NCBI RefSeq assembly: GCF_000337415.1 | Contig: NZ_AOJD01000060.1 | Span: forward strand, 1 to 64,000 | Origin: Halorubrum tebenquichense DSM 14210 | GTDB taxonomy: Archaea; Halobacteriota; Halobacteria; Halobacteriales; Haloferacaceae | Reading direction: 5' to 3' | DNA: 64,000 bases | Shown here: in pieces, positions 54,462-64,000 of the stretch | Layout of the letters: each line of letters begins with the position of its first letter | Numbering within the stretch: the stretch's first letter is position 1 | Made by a program: the position numbers and the translations under genes | The notes under the pieces: generated by a model | What the model saw: the letters and a program-made list of their open reading frames with translations, nothing else | Told to the model about the DNA's origin: nothing | Database searches by the model: none

Positions 54462-55331
54462 CTACAGGAAGTCCTCGACGTGGTCGGCGACCTCTTCCGG
54501 AGTGTCGCCGACGGGGACGCCCGCGTCGTTGAGGGCGTCGATCTTCGACTGCGCCGTCCCGGTGCCGGAGCCGGAGACGATGGCACCCGCGTGGCCCATC
54601 CGCTTGCCCGGCGGTGCCGTGCGACCGGCGATGAAGCCGGCGACCGGCGTGTCCATGTGCTCGCCGATGAAGCGGGCGGCCTGCTCCTCGTCCTCGCCGC
54701 CGATCTCGCCGCACATCACGACCGCGTCGGTATCGGTGTCGGCCTCGAACGCCTCTAGGGCGTCGATGAAGGAGGTCCCGATGATCGGGTCCCCGCCGAT
54801 GCCGATGGCGGTCGACTGGCCGAGTCCGCGCTCGGTGAGATTGTCGACGACCTGGTAGGTGAGCGTCCCGGAGCGGGAGACGAGCCCGACGTTCCCCTCG
54901 GAGAAGATGTTACCGGGGAGGATTCCGAGTTTCGCCTCGCCGGGCGTGATGATGCCCGGACAGTTCGGGCCGAGGAGGCGCGTGTCGGTCTCGCTCAGGC
55001 GCTTGTTCACCTTCGCCATGTCCTGCGTCGGGATCCCCTCGGTGATCGCGACCGCGAGATCGAGGTCGGTGTCGAGCGACTCGAAGATCGCGTCGGCGGC
55101 GAACGCCGGCGGCACGAAGATCACGGAGGCGTCCGCGTCCTCCGCCTCGACGGCCTCGTCGACGGTGTCGTACACCGGGACGCCGTCGACCTCCTGACCG
55201 CCCTTGCCGGGCACCGCGCCGGCGACCACGTTCGTGCCGTACTCGATCATCTGGCCGGCGTGGAACTTCCCCTCCCCGCCGGTGATTCCCTGTACCACGA
55301 CGCGCGTGTCGTCGTCGACGAAAATGCTCAT
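54462..55331 (-). CDS. sucD: Succinyl-CoA synthetase subunit alpha
   Basis: Alpha subunit (289 residues) of ADP-forming succinyl-CoA synthetase, a TCA-cycle enzyme. It starts [20 protein letters not shown] and has the CoA-binding [20 protein letters not shown] segment. The active-site phosphohistidine lies in [20 protein letters not shown] near residue 245, and the [20 protein letters not shown] block is present. The ATG overlaps the sucC stop by ATGA, so translation is coupled. Intact. Confidence 0.97.
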   Translation of the reverse strand: MSIFVDDDTRVVVQGITGGEGKFHAGQMIEYGTNVVAGAVPGKGGQEVDGVPVYDTVDEAVEAEDADASVIFVPPAFAADAIFESLDTDLDLAVAITEGIPTQDMAKVNKRLSETDTRLLGPNCPGIITPGEAKLGILPGNIFSEGNVGLVSRSGTLTYQVVDNLTERGLGQSTAIGIGGDPIIGTSFIDALEAFEADTDTDAVVMCGEIGGEDEEQAARFIGEHMDTPVAGFIAGRTAPPGKRMGHAGAIVSGSGTGTAQSKIDALNDAGVPVGDTPEEVADHVEDFL

Positions 55332-56473
55332 TGGGTCACCTCCTCGGCGTTCTGCACCGCGCGCTGGACCGCGTCCTCCAGCGTCTTCTCGACCTCCACG
55401 AGGTCCGTGTTCAGGATCTCCATCCCCTCCTCGGCGTTCGTGCCGGCGAGCCGGACGACCACCTTCTTCGGGATCTCGTCGAACTGCTCTAAGGCCTCGT
55501 TGATCCCCTTGGCGACCTCGTCGCCGCGGGTGATCCCGCCGAAGATGTTGAACACGACCGCGTCGACGTTGTCGTCGGAGAACACCATGTCGAGCGCCTG
55601 CGTGACGCGCTCCGCCTTCGCGCCGCCGCCGATGTCGAGGAAGTTCGCGGGCGACCCGCCGTAGTAGTCGACCAGGTCCAGCGTCGTCATGACGAGGCCG
55701 GCACCGTTGCCGATGATGCCGACGTTGCCCGACAGGCGGACGTAGTCGAAGCCGTACTCGCCGGCCTTGCGTTCGAGGTCGTCCTCGTAGGACGCCTCGG
55801 CCATCTCGGCCAGTTCGGGCTGGCGGAACAGCGCGTCCTCGTCGATGTTCATCACGGCGTCCGCGGCGACCACGTCGCGGTCCCCCGTGATCATCACCGG
55901 GTTGACCTCGATCTCGGAGGCGTCGTTCTCCTCGTAGAGGTCGTACAGCGTCGAGAGGATCGACGCCACGTCGAGCGCCACGTCGGCGTCGACGCCCGCC
56001 TCGTAGACGACCTTCCGGGCCTGATAGGGGTGGAGCCCGAACGCGGGGTCGACGTGCTCGCGCGCGATCGCGTCGGGGTTCTCCTCGGCGACCTCCTCGA
56101 TGTTCACGCCGCCCTCGGTCGACACCATCAGGACGGGCTTCCCCTCGCCGCGGTCCATCGTGACGCCGACGTACAGCTCGTCGACGAAGTCGACGCCCGC
56201 CTCGACGAGGACCGAGTCGACGGTGTAACCCTTCAGGTCCATCCCGAGGATCTCCTCGGCGTACTCCTCGGCCTCCTCGCGGTCGGTCGCGATCTTGATC
56301 CCGCCGGCCTTGCCGCGGCCGCCCACGTGGACCTGCGCCTTGATCGCGGCCGGGTAGCCGATCTCGTCGACGGCGTCGAGCGCCTCGTCGACGCTCGTCG
56401 CGAGCCGGGAGTCCGGTACCGGGATCCCGGCGTCCGCGAAGATAGACTTCGCTTGATATTCGTGAAGTTTCAT
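55328..56473 (-). CDS. sucC: Succinyl-CoA synthetase subunit beta
   Basis: Beta subunit (381 residues) with the ATP-grasp nucleotide-binding domain. It starts [20 protein letters not shown] and has [20 protein letters not shown] near residues 45-64, the [20 protein letters not shown] Mg-binding segment near 195-214 and the [20 protein letters not shown] block near 305. The promoter CTTAAATGG region (56501-56510) fits a leaderless start. The pair sucC-sucD forms the operon upstream of fumC-like TCA functions, though fumC has its own promoter. Confidence 0.97.
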   Translation of the reverse strand: MKLHEYQAKSIFADAGIPVPDSRLATSVDEALDAVDEIGYPAAIKAQVHVGGRGKAGGIKIATDREEAEEYAEEILGMDLKGYTVDSVLVEAGVDFVDELYVGVTMDRGEGKPVLMVSTEGGVNIEEVAEENPDAIAREHVDPAFGLHPYQARKVVYEAGVDADVALDVASILSTLYDLYEENDASEIEVNPVMITGDRDVVAADAVMNIDEDALFRQPELAEMAEASYEDDLERKAGEYGFDYVRLSGNVGIIGNGAGLVMTTLDLVDYYGGSPANFLDIGGGAKAERVTQALDMVFSDDNVDAVVFNIFGGITRGDEVAKGINEALEQFDEIPKKVVVRLAGTNAEEGMEILNTDLVEVEKTLEDAVQRAVQNAEEVTQ

Positions 56474-56602
56474 CCGTGTTTGATCGGTACGGACTGCGGC
56501 TTAAATGGTGCCGATCCGGCGCGAATCGCGCCGCAGAAACCAGCAACCGCTACCGGCAACCCCGAGACGACGCCGAAGCGCCTCGGAGAGGTGGGCCGCC
56601 GC

Positions 56603-58012
<1,410 letters not shown>

Positions 58013-58183
58013 GCGCCGACCTTCCCGCGAGACGCTGTAAAAGGTATTGGAACTCCCGCCGTCCCGCCGCGATCGGCCGCGTTCGCCGCCCGCGTCGGCG
58101 CGGGAGAGCCGAGCGAAATCGCCGAAGCTCGGCCCAAGCGCTTCCGCCTACTATACCGGTCGGTCGGCAAGGGCGGCGCGCAC

Positions 58184-58396
58184 ATGAGTTCGAACGACAC
58201 AGCGGTCGGAACGGCCCTCGACGGCGACGCGGTGCGGTGGGCGAGCAGGCTCCTGATCGGCGCGCTGGCGGTCGTCGGCGTCCTCACCGTGGTCACGCTG
58301 CTGCCGGGGATCGACCGCCTCGTCCCGTTCGCACCCGTGACGTTCGCCGCGGTCGCTCCGGAGTCGACCGCGACCGCCGATCGGAACGAGGAGTGA
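58184..58396 (+). CDS. Small single-TM membrane protein (70 residues)
   Basis: Starts MSSNDTAVGTALDGDAVRWA with one TM helix (LLIGALAVVGVLTVVTLLPG, residues 23-42) and a short outer loop ending in VAPESTATADRNEE. A TATA-like CTATACCG lies 27-33 nt upstream at 58151-58158, so it should be transcribed. It is divergent from fumC and convergent with the membrane-protein gene at 58416 (19-nt gap). No family recognised. Confidence 0.6.
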   Translation: MSSNDTAVGTALDGDAVRWASRLLIGALAVVGVLTVVTLLPGIDRLVPFAPVTFAAVAPESTATADRNEE

Positions 58397-58415
58397 GGCG
58401 ACGCCGACCGACCCC

Positions 58416-58967
58416 TCACTCGAACAGGAACGGGACCGTCAGCAGCGCCCCGTTGAGTCCGAACAGGCCCACCAGCGCAAGCCCGAGCGGCGGGTCGTCT
58501 CCGGGGTAGGTCGCGAGCAGCGCGAACGACCCGACCCCGAGCAGCGCCAGTCCGACCGTCAGCGCGAGGTCCGACCAGCGGTTCCACGCGTCGTCAAGCG
58601 CGGGTTCGAGCCGTGCGACCCACCAGTCGGGGTCGGACTCGGCGGCGGCGCGGTCGGCCCGGTCGGTCCAGGGCGTGTCGTCGGCCGTCTCGTCGAGCCA
58701 CGCGTCCCCCGGTTCCGCCCTCTCGTCTCGGACCGCGCCGTCGCCGTCTTCGGAGTCGTTCGCGCTCGACTCGCCGACACCGAGCAGTCGCCGGACTCCC
58801 GCTGGTCCGACGGCCGCCGAGAGCGTCGCGGTCCCGACTCCGGCGAGCCCGAGCAGGACGGTCGGATCGGTGACGCGCGACTCGGCAGCGAGGAAGAGCA
58901 CGGCGAACGCCAGCAGCGAGATCGCAGAGCAGATCCCGCGGAGGGCGCGGACGAGTGCGGATCGCAT
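58416..58967 (-). CDS. Membrane protein of unknown function
   Basis: A 183-residue protein beginning MRSALVRALRGICSAISLLA, with four predicted TM helices: residues 8-30 (GICSAISLLAFAVLFLAAES), 38-58, 135-155 (SDLALTVGLALLGVGSFALL) and 162-180. A highly acidic cytosolic loop of about 75 residues (SANDSEDGDGAVRDERAE) lies between the second and third helices and contains Trp-rich DPDWWVARLEPALDDAWNRW. Convergent with the small 70-residue membrane protein and 77 nt downstream of the BolA-like gene. Function unknown. Confidence 0.7.
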   Translation of the reverse strand: MRSALVRALRGICSAISLLAFAVLFLAAESRVTDPTVLLGLAGVGTATLSAAVGPAGVRRLLGVGESSANDSEDGDGAVRDERAEPGDAWLDETADDTPWTDRADRAAAESDPDWWVARLEPALDDAWNRWSDLALTVGLALLGVGSFALLATYPGDDPPLGLALVGLFGLNGALLTVPFLFE

Positions 58968-59044
58968 CGGTGCGGGTGGTGGAGACGGTAGTGATTCGGC
59001 TCGGCGACGCGGCGGACCGCCGGAGGGAACTCGTCGAACGCGAC

Positions 59045-59368
59045 TCAGGCCTCGTCGACCGGGAACAGCCCGGCCTCCCGGAGGGCCTCGTCGAGGGCCC
59101 CGTCGCCGTGTTCCGCGTACGCCTCGGGGGTGTACGTCTTGATCTCTAGCGCGTGGACCGACTGCGTCATGTGGTCGCCGACCGCGTCGTACACGCGCTG
59201 GTGCTGGTCGACGAGCGACTCGCCCTCGAAGACTGGCGAGACGACCCACGCCGCGAAGTGGGCGTCCTCGTCCTCGTCGTCGTGGACTCGTGGCGTGGTG
59301 ACGCGGGCGACCGCGTCGGGGAGGTTCTCCTCGATGAGGGCCGCGACCTCGTCCGGTTCGATGGTCAT
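59045..59368 (-). CDS. BolA-like protein
   Basis: A 107-residue protein that fits the BolA/IbaG fold. MTIEPDEVAALIEENLPDAV is the N-terminal helix, DEDEDAHFAAWVVSPVFEGE a central strand, and LVDQHQRVYDAVGDHMTQSV then IKTYTPEAYAEHG the conserved H/R region. BolA proteins partner with monothiol glutaredoxins in iron-sulfur cluster handling; here there is no glutaredoxin neighbour. The ATG at 59368 was chosen over upstream in-frame codons because the fold begins there. Confidence 0.82.
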   Translation of the reverse strand: MTIEPDEVAALIEENLPDAVARVTTPRVHDDEDEDAHFAAWVVSPVFEGESLVDQHQRVYDAVGDHMTQSVHALEIKTYTPEAYAEHGDGALDEALREAGLFPVDEA

Positions 59369-59468
59369 GGGTCCCGGTCGGTCGCGGACGGGCAAAAGTC
59401 GACCGGCCCGCGTGCGTGCGTCCCGGTTCGGCGCAACTCCGACCGGCGTCGACGCGGGCGGTCGGCGA

Positions 59469-60407
59469 CTACGCCCGGTCGAGCCGGGAGAGCCCGCGCC
59501 AGATGGCATCGACCAGCCGCGTTTCGGGGTCGGCGTCGGATTCCGCATTTTCCCAGCCACGCGCGAGCGCGTCCTCCAGCACCGCGAGCGAGTGGTTCTC
59601 GAAGTTGTTCATGCCGCGGAACGACTCCAGCGCGTCGCGGGCGTCGCCGCCGAACTCGCCGGCCGGCTCGCCGTCGTAGAAGCCGAGATCCGCGAGCGCG
59701 GACTCGACCGCGACGGCCGCCTCGCCCGTCAACTCCCGCGTCTCCTCTGGGGCCTCGCGTTCGAGGAGCGTCACGTCGTATATCTTGAACACGCGCTCCA
59801 ACTCGTCGATGGGGCGCTCGTGGTCGTCGACGCGCACGTCGATCCACCGGTCGTTCTTCCCGTCGTAGCCGCCCTCGGGCTTGGCGACGTACAGCGCCGC
59901 CGACTGCTCGCCGCGCTTGTCGCCGCCGGCCTCGTTGCCGGCGTGGAGCGCGGCGATGAGCCGCTCCGGCAGGCCGCCGTCGGTCTCCTCGAACGTTGCG
60001 GCCATCGCGTCGAGCGTCTCGGCGTTCTCCAGGATGTTCCCCTGAACCGTGTAGTGGTCGCCCTGCCGGTCGCCGGCGTGGTCGTGGCACTCGTCGCCGG
60101 TGAACGCCGCGGGGTCGTCGTCCGGGTCGACGCCGACGACGCCCACCTGCCGCGAGGGGGCCTCCTCGTCGGCGGCGGTGAGTCGGTCGATCGCCTCGGC
60201 CGGGTCGTGGCCCTCGCGGAGCAGGTCGAGCCCGTCGGGACCGTACGCGACGTTCGCGAAGCTCTGCGTGGCGACCGCGCCCGCGTCCGCGCTGACGAAC
60301 GGGACGACGGCACCGACGCCGACAAACTTCGACTGGACGGCGACGCCGACCGCGTCCGTCTCCGGGTCGCGGGCGGCGATCGAGAAGGTCGAGGGGCGAG
60401 GCGGCAT
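59469..60407 (-). CDS. DUF1028 family protein
   Basis: A 312-residue protein. MPPRPSTFSIAARDPETDAV opens the DUF1028 domain (about residues 1-215) with Ntn-hydrolase-like AVATQSFANVAYGPDGLDLL, GDHYTVQGNILENAETLDAM and DVRVDDHERPIDEL motifs. The C-terminal about 90 residues (LTGEAAVAVESALADLGFYD through FRGMNNFENHSLAVLEDALA) form a peptidoglycan-binding-like helical domain often fused to it. The first residues are preceded by an open frame, but the ATG at 60407 gives the standard N-terminus. Metabolic role unknown; proposed amidohydrolase-like. It lies 46 nt downstream of the TrmB gene stop, in the same direction. Confidence 0.85.
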   Translation of the reverse strand: MPPRPSTFSIAARDPETDAVGVAVQSKFVGVGAVVPFVSADAGAVATQSFANVAYGPDGLDLLREGHDPAEAIDRLTAADEEAPSRQVGVVGVDPDDDPAAFTGDECHDHAGDRQGDHYTVQGNILENAETLDAMAATFEETDGGLPERLIAALHAGNEAGGDKRGEQSAALYVAKPEGGYDGKNDRWIDVRVDDHERPIDELERVFKIYDVTLLEREAPEETRELTGEAAVAVESALADLGFYDGEPAGEFGGDARDALESFRGMNNFENHSLAVLEDALARGWENAESDADPETRLVDAIWRGLSRLDRA

Positions 60408-60453
60408 GTCGCGTCGATAATCGCGCGCCGCGATCATAAATCCGCCGCCCGCG

Positions 60454-61551
60454 TCACTCCGCCGGCTCGGCCTCGGTCTCGGCGGTCGCGTCCGTCACGC
60501 GGATCCGTTCGGCCTCGACGTCCTCGTAGGTCGCGCCCCAGCCGCCGACCGTCCACCGTCGCTCGCCGTCGTCGACGACCACGGAGGCGGTGCCAGTCAG
60601 CGCCATCACGCTCGGGGCGCGGTCGTCGCGGCCGTCGCCGTCCGAGAGGTGTTCGGCGTCGACGACCTCGCCGGAGAGGGTCACGGACCGGTCCCCGTCC
60701 GTCTCGCGGCCCTCGATCTCGACCCGGAGGGGCTCGTCGCCCCGGATCCGCTCCCGGTTCTCCAGCAGGAACTGTCGGATGTCCGCGTACCGCTTGGACC
60801 CGACCGCCCCGGCCTCGTACGCGACGGGCGAGGGGAGCCACATGAAGAGGAGGAAGTGCCAGAAGAAGACGTAGGTGAACGACCGGTTGCGTAAGATCAG
60901 CCCGTAGTCCTCGACCGCGGCGGGGTTCGGGGCGAACGCCGTCCGCCGGAGGTCGGAGGTGAGCACGAACGGCGCGGGACGGGAGAGCCGGTGCGCGACG
61001 TTCACGGCCCCCTCGTAGTCCGCCTCGTCGAGCGACTCGTCGCCGTCGCGGTCGAGGACCGTGACGTTGACCGTGACGCCGCGGTCGCGCGCGTCGACGA
61101 GGTCGCCGCGCAGCGCCTCGAACTGGTCGCGGGTGAGCGCCGCGTGGACCTGCGTGTCGGCGTCGCGGACGAACGTGCGGGCCGCTTCGAGGACCGTGTC
61201 GAACCGCTTGACGATGCTGACCGTCTGGGTGTCGAGCGTCGGCCGCTCGTACCGCTCCTCGATCTCCGCGGCGGCCGATTCGAGGGCGCTCGCGCGGTCC
61301 GAGAGCCCGGAGACGATGGTCTCCGGGTCGGTCGCGCGCGCCTGGAACGTCTCCTGTTCGTACAGCTCCACGTACCCGAAGTCGTCGAGGTCGCGGAGGA
61401 CGTCGTAGATCCGGGCGTCCGGCACGTCGCTGGCCTGCGCGACCTCGGTCGCCGACGCGGTCCCCAGTTCGAGGAGAGTGACGTACGCGTTCGCCTGATA
61501 GTAAGAGAGGTCCGCGGCCTGGAGCGTCTCCAGGAGTTCCTCGGTGTCCAT
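60454..61551 (-). CDS. TrmB-family transcriptional regulator
   Basis: Sugar-responsive regulator of 365 residues. The N-terminal winged helix is MDTEELLETLQAADLSYYQA, LELGTASATEVAQASDVPDA and RIYDVLRDLDDFGYVELYEQ (residues 1-70), followed by a coiled coil (SALESAAAEIEERYERP) and the TrmB PLD-like and C-terminal sugar-binding domain (FDTVLEAARTFVRDADTQVH, VFFWHFLLFMWLPSPV). TrmB proteins control sugar ABC-transporter and central-carbon genes in archaea; here a sulfatase and a sugar-binding protein lie next to it. A perfect palindrome frames its own TATA box (61569-61591), so autoregulation is likely. Confidence 0.92.
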   Translation of the reverse strand: MDTEELLETLQAADLSYYQANAYVTLLELGTASATEVAQASDVPDARIYDVLRDLDDFGYVELYEQETFQARATDPETIVSGLSDRASALESAAAEIEERYERPTLDTQTVSIVKRFDTVLEAARTFVRDADTQVHAALTRDQFEALRGDLVDARDRGVTVNVTVLDRDGDESLDEADYEGAVNVAHRLSRPAPFVLTSDLRRTAFAPNPAAVEDYGLILRNRSFTYVFFWHFLLFMWLPSPVAYEAGAVGSKRYADIRQFLLENRERIRGDEPLRVEIEGRETDGDRSVTLSGEVVDAEHLSDGDGRDDRAPSVMALTGTASVVVDDGERRWTVGGWGATYEDVEAERIRVTDATAETEAEPAE

Positions 61552-61568
61552 GACGATCGATTAACTAC

Positions 61569-61591
61569 CTCGGTGTATAAAAGTCACCGAG
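61569..61591 (-). promoter_or_regulatory. Palindrome framing the TATA box of the TrmB-family gene
   Basis: CTCGGTG (61569-61575) and CACCGAG (61585-61591) are perfect inverted repeats separated by TATAAAAGT, the TATA box of the regulator gene that starts at 61551. A protein bound here would block TBP, so this is a strong autoregulatory operator candidate. Confidence 0.6.
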
Positions 61592-61625
61592 ACCCGTCAG
61601 AGCGGGACCGGCCCCGCCAGCCCGG

Positions 61626-62981
61626 TCACTCCGCGTCGGGGTACGGCACCGGCCCGTCGAGGAGCGGGTCGTCGGTCGACTCCATCCACGCCTCCAACTC
61701 GTCGCGGAGCCGGTCGAGGGCGTCGGCGTGGGCCGGCTCCGGGTCGCTCGCCGCCGCCGCCGTCTCGAACGGCTTCCGATCCGAGGCGAGGTTCTCCGAC
61801 TCGTTCGGGTCGGCCTCTAAGTCGTACAGCTCCTCGGCCGGGCGCTGCGGGACGTGGAACTCCTCGTGGACCTCGCGCCCGGCGGGCGTCGGCGCGACGT
61901 CCATCGGGACGAACACCTCGGGGAGCAGCGAGAAGTTACGGACGTACTTGTACCGCTCCGTCCGGACCGCGCGGATCGGGTTGTACCGGTCGTGCCACGT
62001 CATCTCGGCGAAGATCCGGTCGCGGCCGTCGTGGGGTTCCCCGCGGAGCAGCGGCGCGAACGACTCGCCGGCGGTCTCCGTCGGCGGGTCGATCCCGAGC
62101 AGGTCCAGCATCGTCGGCGTGAAGTCGACGTTGGTGACGAGGTCGTCGTGGACCGCGCCGCCCTCGATCGCGTCCGGCCGGTGGATCAAGAGCGCGGTCT
62201 CGATCCCCGGGTCGTAGCAGGTGCCCTTCGCGCGCGGCATCGCCAGCCCGTGGTCGGTCGTGAAGACGAACACGGTGTCCTCGGCCAGCCCGGCGTCCGC
62301 GAGCGACTCGCGGTAGCGGCCCACCGCCGGGTCGAGTACCTCCGAGACGAGCGCGCCGAGGTCGGCGGCGTCCTCGCGGACCCCCGGCGCGTCCGGGAGG
62401 TACGGGAAATCGTCGAGGTCGACCGCGTCGGGATCGGCGTCGTCGTACGTTCCCTCGGGAAGGTACTCCCGGCGGAACGGGCGGTGCGGCTCCTCGATGC
62501 CGACGGAGACGAAGAAGGGGTCGTCGGCGTCGGCGCGCTCGGCGAAGAAGTCGTCGACCACGTCGACGAGTTCTAGCGCGCGCTTCGTCCCGCTGTCGAC
62601 GTGCTCGTACCCCAGCCGCTCCGGCTCGTCGGGAACCTCGTGTTGGAAGCCGAGCAGGGCGGTGTCGTACCCCGCCGCCCGGAGGTGCTTCGGGAGCGTC
62701 TCCCAGTCGTCCCCGAGCGCCCAGCCCATGTGCGCCAGCCCCATGACGCCGTTCTCGTGGGGGTAGTAGCCCGTCATCATGCTGGACCGGCTGGGTGAGC
62801 ACTGGGGGGCCGAACAGAAGCTGTTCGCCATCCGGACGCCGTCGGCCGCGATCCGATCGATGTTCGGCGTGTCGACGTCGGCCCCGTAACAGCCGAGGTG
62901 CTGCCCGAGGTCATGACAGTGGACCAGCACTAAATTCGGGCGGCGCGTCGCGTCGGCGGACGGGTCGGCTTCGACCGTCAT
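61626..62981 (-). CDS. Sulfatase family protein (type I)
   Basis: A 451-residue alkaline-phosphatase-superfamily sulfatase. RPNLVLVHCHDLGQHLGCYG is the metal-binding start near residues 14-33, and CSAPQCSPSRSSMMTGYYPH carries the active-site CxPSR motif (Cys modified to formylglycine) near 61-80. Conserved FFVSVGIEEPHRPF, VFVFTTDHGLAMPRAKGTCY and RTERYKYVRNFSLLPEVFVP follow. There is no signal peptide, so it is predicted to be cytosolic. The ATG at 62981 was chosen; TATA-like ATAAATA lies 23-33 nt upstream. Its substrate is unknown; a sulfated saccharide is likely given the neighbouring regulator and transporter. Confidence 0.92.
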   Translation of the reverse strand: MTVEADPSADATRRPNLVLVHCHDLGQHLGCYGADVDTPNIDRIAADGVRMANSFCSAPQCSPSRSSMMTGYYPHENGVMGLAHMGWALGDDWETLPKHLRAAGYDTALLGFQHEVPDEPERLGYEHVDSGTKRALELVDVVDDFFAERADADDPFFVSVGIEEPHRPFRREYLPEGTYDDADPDAVDLDDFPYLPDAPGVREDAADLGALVSEVLDPAVGRYRESLADAGLAEDTVFVFTTDHGLAMPRAKGTCYDPGIETALLIHRPDAIEGGAVHDDLVTNVDFTPTMLDLLGIDPPTETAGESFAPLLRGEPHDGRDRIFAEMTWHDRYNPIRAVRTERYKYVRNFSLLPEVFVPMDVAPTPAGREVHEEFHVPQRPAEELYDLEADPNESENLASDRKPFETAAAASDPEPAHADALDRLRDELEAWMESTDDPLLDGPVPYPDAE

Positions 62982-63003
62982 GTCCCCATCAACCCTCGAG
63001 ACG

Positions 63004-63086
63004 CCAATAAATAGCGGTGGTCGCCGGTCGCGCCGCACCGCTTGAGATTAGTGACTATAGCGGTAATTAATAAGCAAATTTGAAGT
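63004..63086. promoter_or_regulatory. Divergent promoter region between sulfatase and sugar-binding protein
   Basis: Contains CAATAAATAG at 63005-63014 (TATA of the sulfatase, minus strand), AATTAATAAG near 63066-63075 and CAAATTTG at 63075-63082 (possible TATA of the plus-strand gene, start 63113). TAGCGGT occurs twice (63012-63018 and 63058-63064), and AGCGGTG/CACCGCT form an inverted pair (63013-63019, 63036-63042). These are candidate operators for the TrmB-family protein. Confidence 0.45.
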
Positions 63087-63112
63087 AATTGGGACCGAAC
63101 GATGGGAACGAC

Positions 63113-64000
63113 ATGTCCGATGATCGATCCTGTACTACGCGGCGGAGCGTACTGAAAACGACCGGAACCGCGTCGGTGCTGGGGAGCGTCGCGCTCGCCG
63201 GTTGTTCCGGCGGCGGGTCCGACGGCGGAGACGGCGAGGACGGCGAGGACGGCGGGGACGGCGGGAGCAGCAGCCTGGAGATCACCGGCGTCTGGTCCGG
63301 CGGCGAGCAGGAGTCGTTCAGCAACGTGATGGACTTCGTGGAGGAGTCGACGGGGATGGGGCTGGAGTACTTCCCGCGCGACACCGACAGCCTGCTCACC
63401 GGGACGCTGATGGACTACGAGTCCGGCGTCGCCTCCGCGGACATCGTCGTGATGCCCTCGCCGGCGCGGATCATCTCCGACGCCCGGAACGGCCACCTCG
63501 CGCCGGTCGGCGACGCGTGGGACGCCGAGAACTTCGCGGTCGACCCGTCGCGGGTGACCGTCGACGGCGAGGTGTACGCCGCGCCGTTCAAGATGGACCT
63601 CAAGCCCGGCTTCTGGTACCGGAAGTCGTTCTTCGACGAGCACGACCTCGAAGAGCCCGAGACCTACGACGAGTTCCTGACGCTGCTCGACGAGATCGCG
63701 GCGATCGACGGCGTCGACGCCCCGATCGCCTCCGGGAACGGGACCGGGTGGCCGCTCAGCGACCTCACCGAGGGCTTCTTCATGCGGCAGGAGGACGGCG
63801 CGTCGCTCCAGCAGGGCCTCATCGACGGCGACGCCTCCTTCACCGACGACCGGATCGCGACCGCCTTCGACGAGATCAAGACGCTCCACGAGGAGGGGTA
63901 CTTCAGCCAGACGCGCGACTTCGGCGTCCAGTACGAGTACTTCTGGGACAACAGCCTCCCGCTGTACTTCATGGGCTCGTTCACGCCCGCGCAGGACGCG
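63113..64000 (+). CDS. ABC transporter sugar-type substrate-binding lipoprotein, 3'-truncated by window edge
   Basis: Extracellular binding protein, first about 296 residues visible. MSDDRSCTTRRSVLKTTGTA is a Tat signal (RRSVLK) and the lipobox LAGC lies near residues 29-32. It is followed by a Gly/Asp-rich linker and the start of a family 1 (MalE-like) fold: ITGVWSGGEQESFSNVMDFV, GMGLEYFPRDTDSLLTGTLM, EVYAAPFKMDLKPGFWYRKS and EPETYDEFLTLLDEIAAIDG. It delivers a sugar or oligosaccharide to an ABC transporter whose permeases would lie beyond the window. Divergent from the sulfatase, with the TrmB gene beyond that, forming a probable regulon. Confidence 0.92.
   Translation, partial: MSDDRSCTTRRSVLKTTGTASVLGSVALAGCSGGGSDGGDGEDGEDGGDGGSSSLEITGVWSGGEQESFSNVMDFVEESTGMGLEYFPRDTDSLLTGTLMDYESGVASADIVVMPSPARIISDARNGHLAPVGDAWDAENFAVDPSRVTVDGEVYAAPFKMDLKPGFWYRKSFFDEHDLEEPETYDEFLTLLDEIAAIDGVDAPIASGNGTGWPLSDLTEGFFMRQEDGASLQQGLIDGDASFTDDRIATAFDEIKTLHEEGYFSQTRDFGVQYEYFWDNSLPLYFMGSFTPAQDA

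Overview
The window is chromosomal DNA of a halophilic archaeon (class Halobacteria; Halorubrum-like is my guess). The DNA is very GC-rich and the predicted proteins are loaded with Asp and Glu. Many genes start directly about 27 nt downstream of an AT-rich TATA box (leaderless transcripts). Archaeal marker genes are present (RNase P proteins Rnp2/Rnp3, proteasome alpha, TFS, aCPSF1, MtaB-type methylthiotransferase), together with many twin-arginine signal peptides.

Layout. 1-6.2 kb is information processing: a truncated rnp3, a methyltransferase, rnp2 and psmA read together on the plus strand, then an SDR oxidoreductase, a hypothetical gene and the KH/beta-CASP nuclease aCPSF1. 6.3-9.9 kb is an overlapping hyuA-hyuB pair, followed by a 0.6 kb stretch holding remnants of two broken genes. 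10.6-13.4 kb holds mgsA, a secreted protein, TFS and an AlaX-type editing protein. 13.6-24.7 kb is a type IV pilus-like locus: a minus-strand operon reading ATPase, membrane platform, then five small single-TM pilin-like proteins, facing a large pilin-like/adhesin-like gene on the plus strand. 24.8-27.7 kb has a DUF1405-like membrane protein, tRNA-Arg(CCU), tatA, a Tat lipoprotein and a peroxiredoxin. 27.9-29.5 kb is visibly AT-richer and carries two overlapping Tat-exported proteins of unknown role, probably an acquired insert.

29.7-40.9 kb returns to core genes: an acetate/acyl-CoA ligase, overlapping gyrB-gyrA, an iron-containing alcohol dehydrogenase-like protein, a duplicated PhoU/TrkA-C protein and mch. 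40.9-44.4 kb is accessory: a strongly folded intergenic element with its own TATA-like box, a zinc-ribbon protein, an alpha/beta hydrolase that lacks a normal start codon, and a solitary TnpB with structured ends. 44.4-54.4 kb holds an eIF2B-like protein, a second acyl-CoA synthetase, two histidine kinases, the methylthiotransferase and a winged-helix regulator. 54.4-58.0 kb is TCA cycle: sucC-sucD and fumC. The right end (59-64 kb) groups a BolA-like protein, a DUF1028 protein, a TrmB-family regulator, a sulfatase and, divergently, the start of a sugar-type ABC transporter binding protein. This looks like a regulated locus for using a sulfated or other complex carbohydrate.

The most unusual items are the folded element at 41.0-41.26 kb, the hydrolase whose predicted leaderless start reads ATC, the TnpB element with hairpin ends, a perfect palindrome framing the TATA box of the TrmB gene, the remnant junction at 10.06-10.64 kb, and the in-frame duplication in the ATP-binding domain of the 853-residue kinase.
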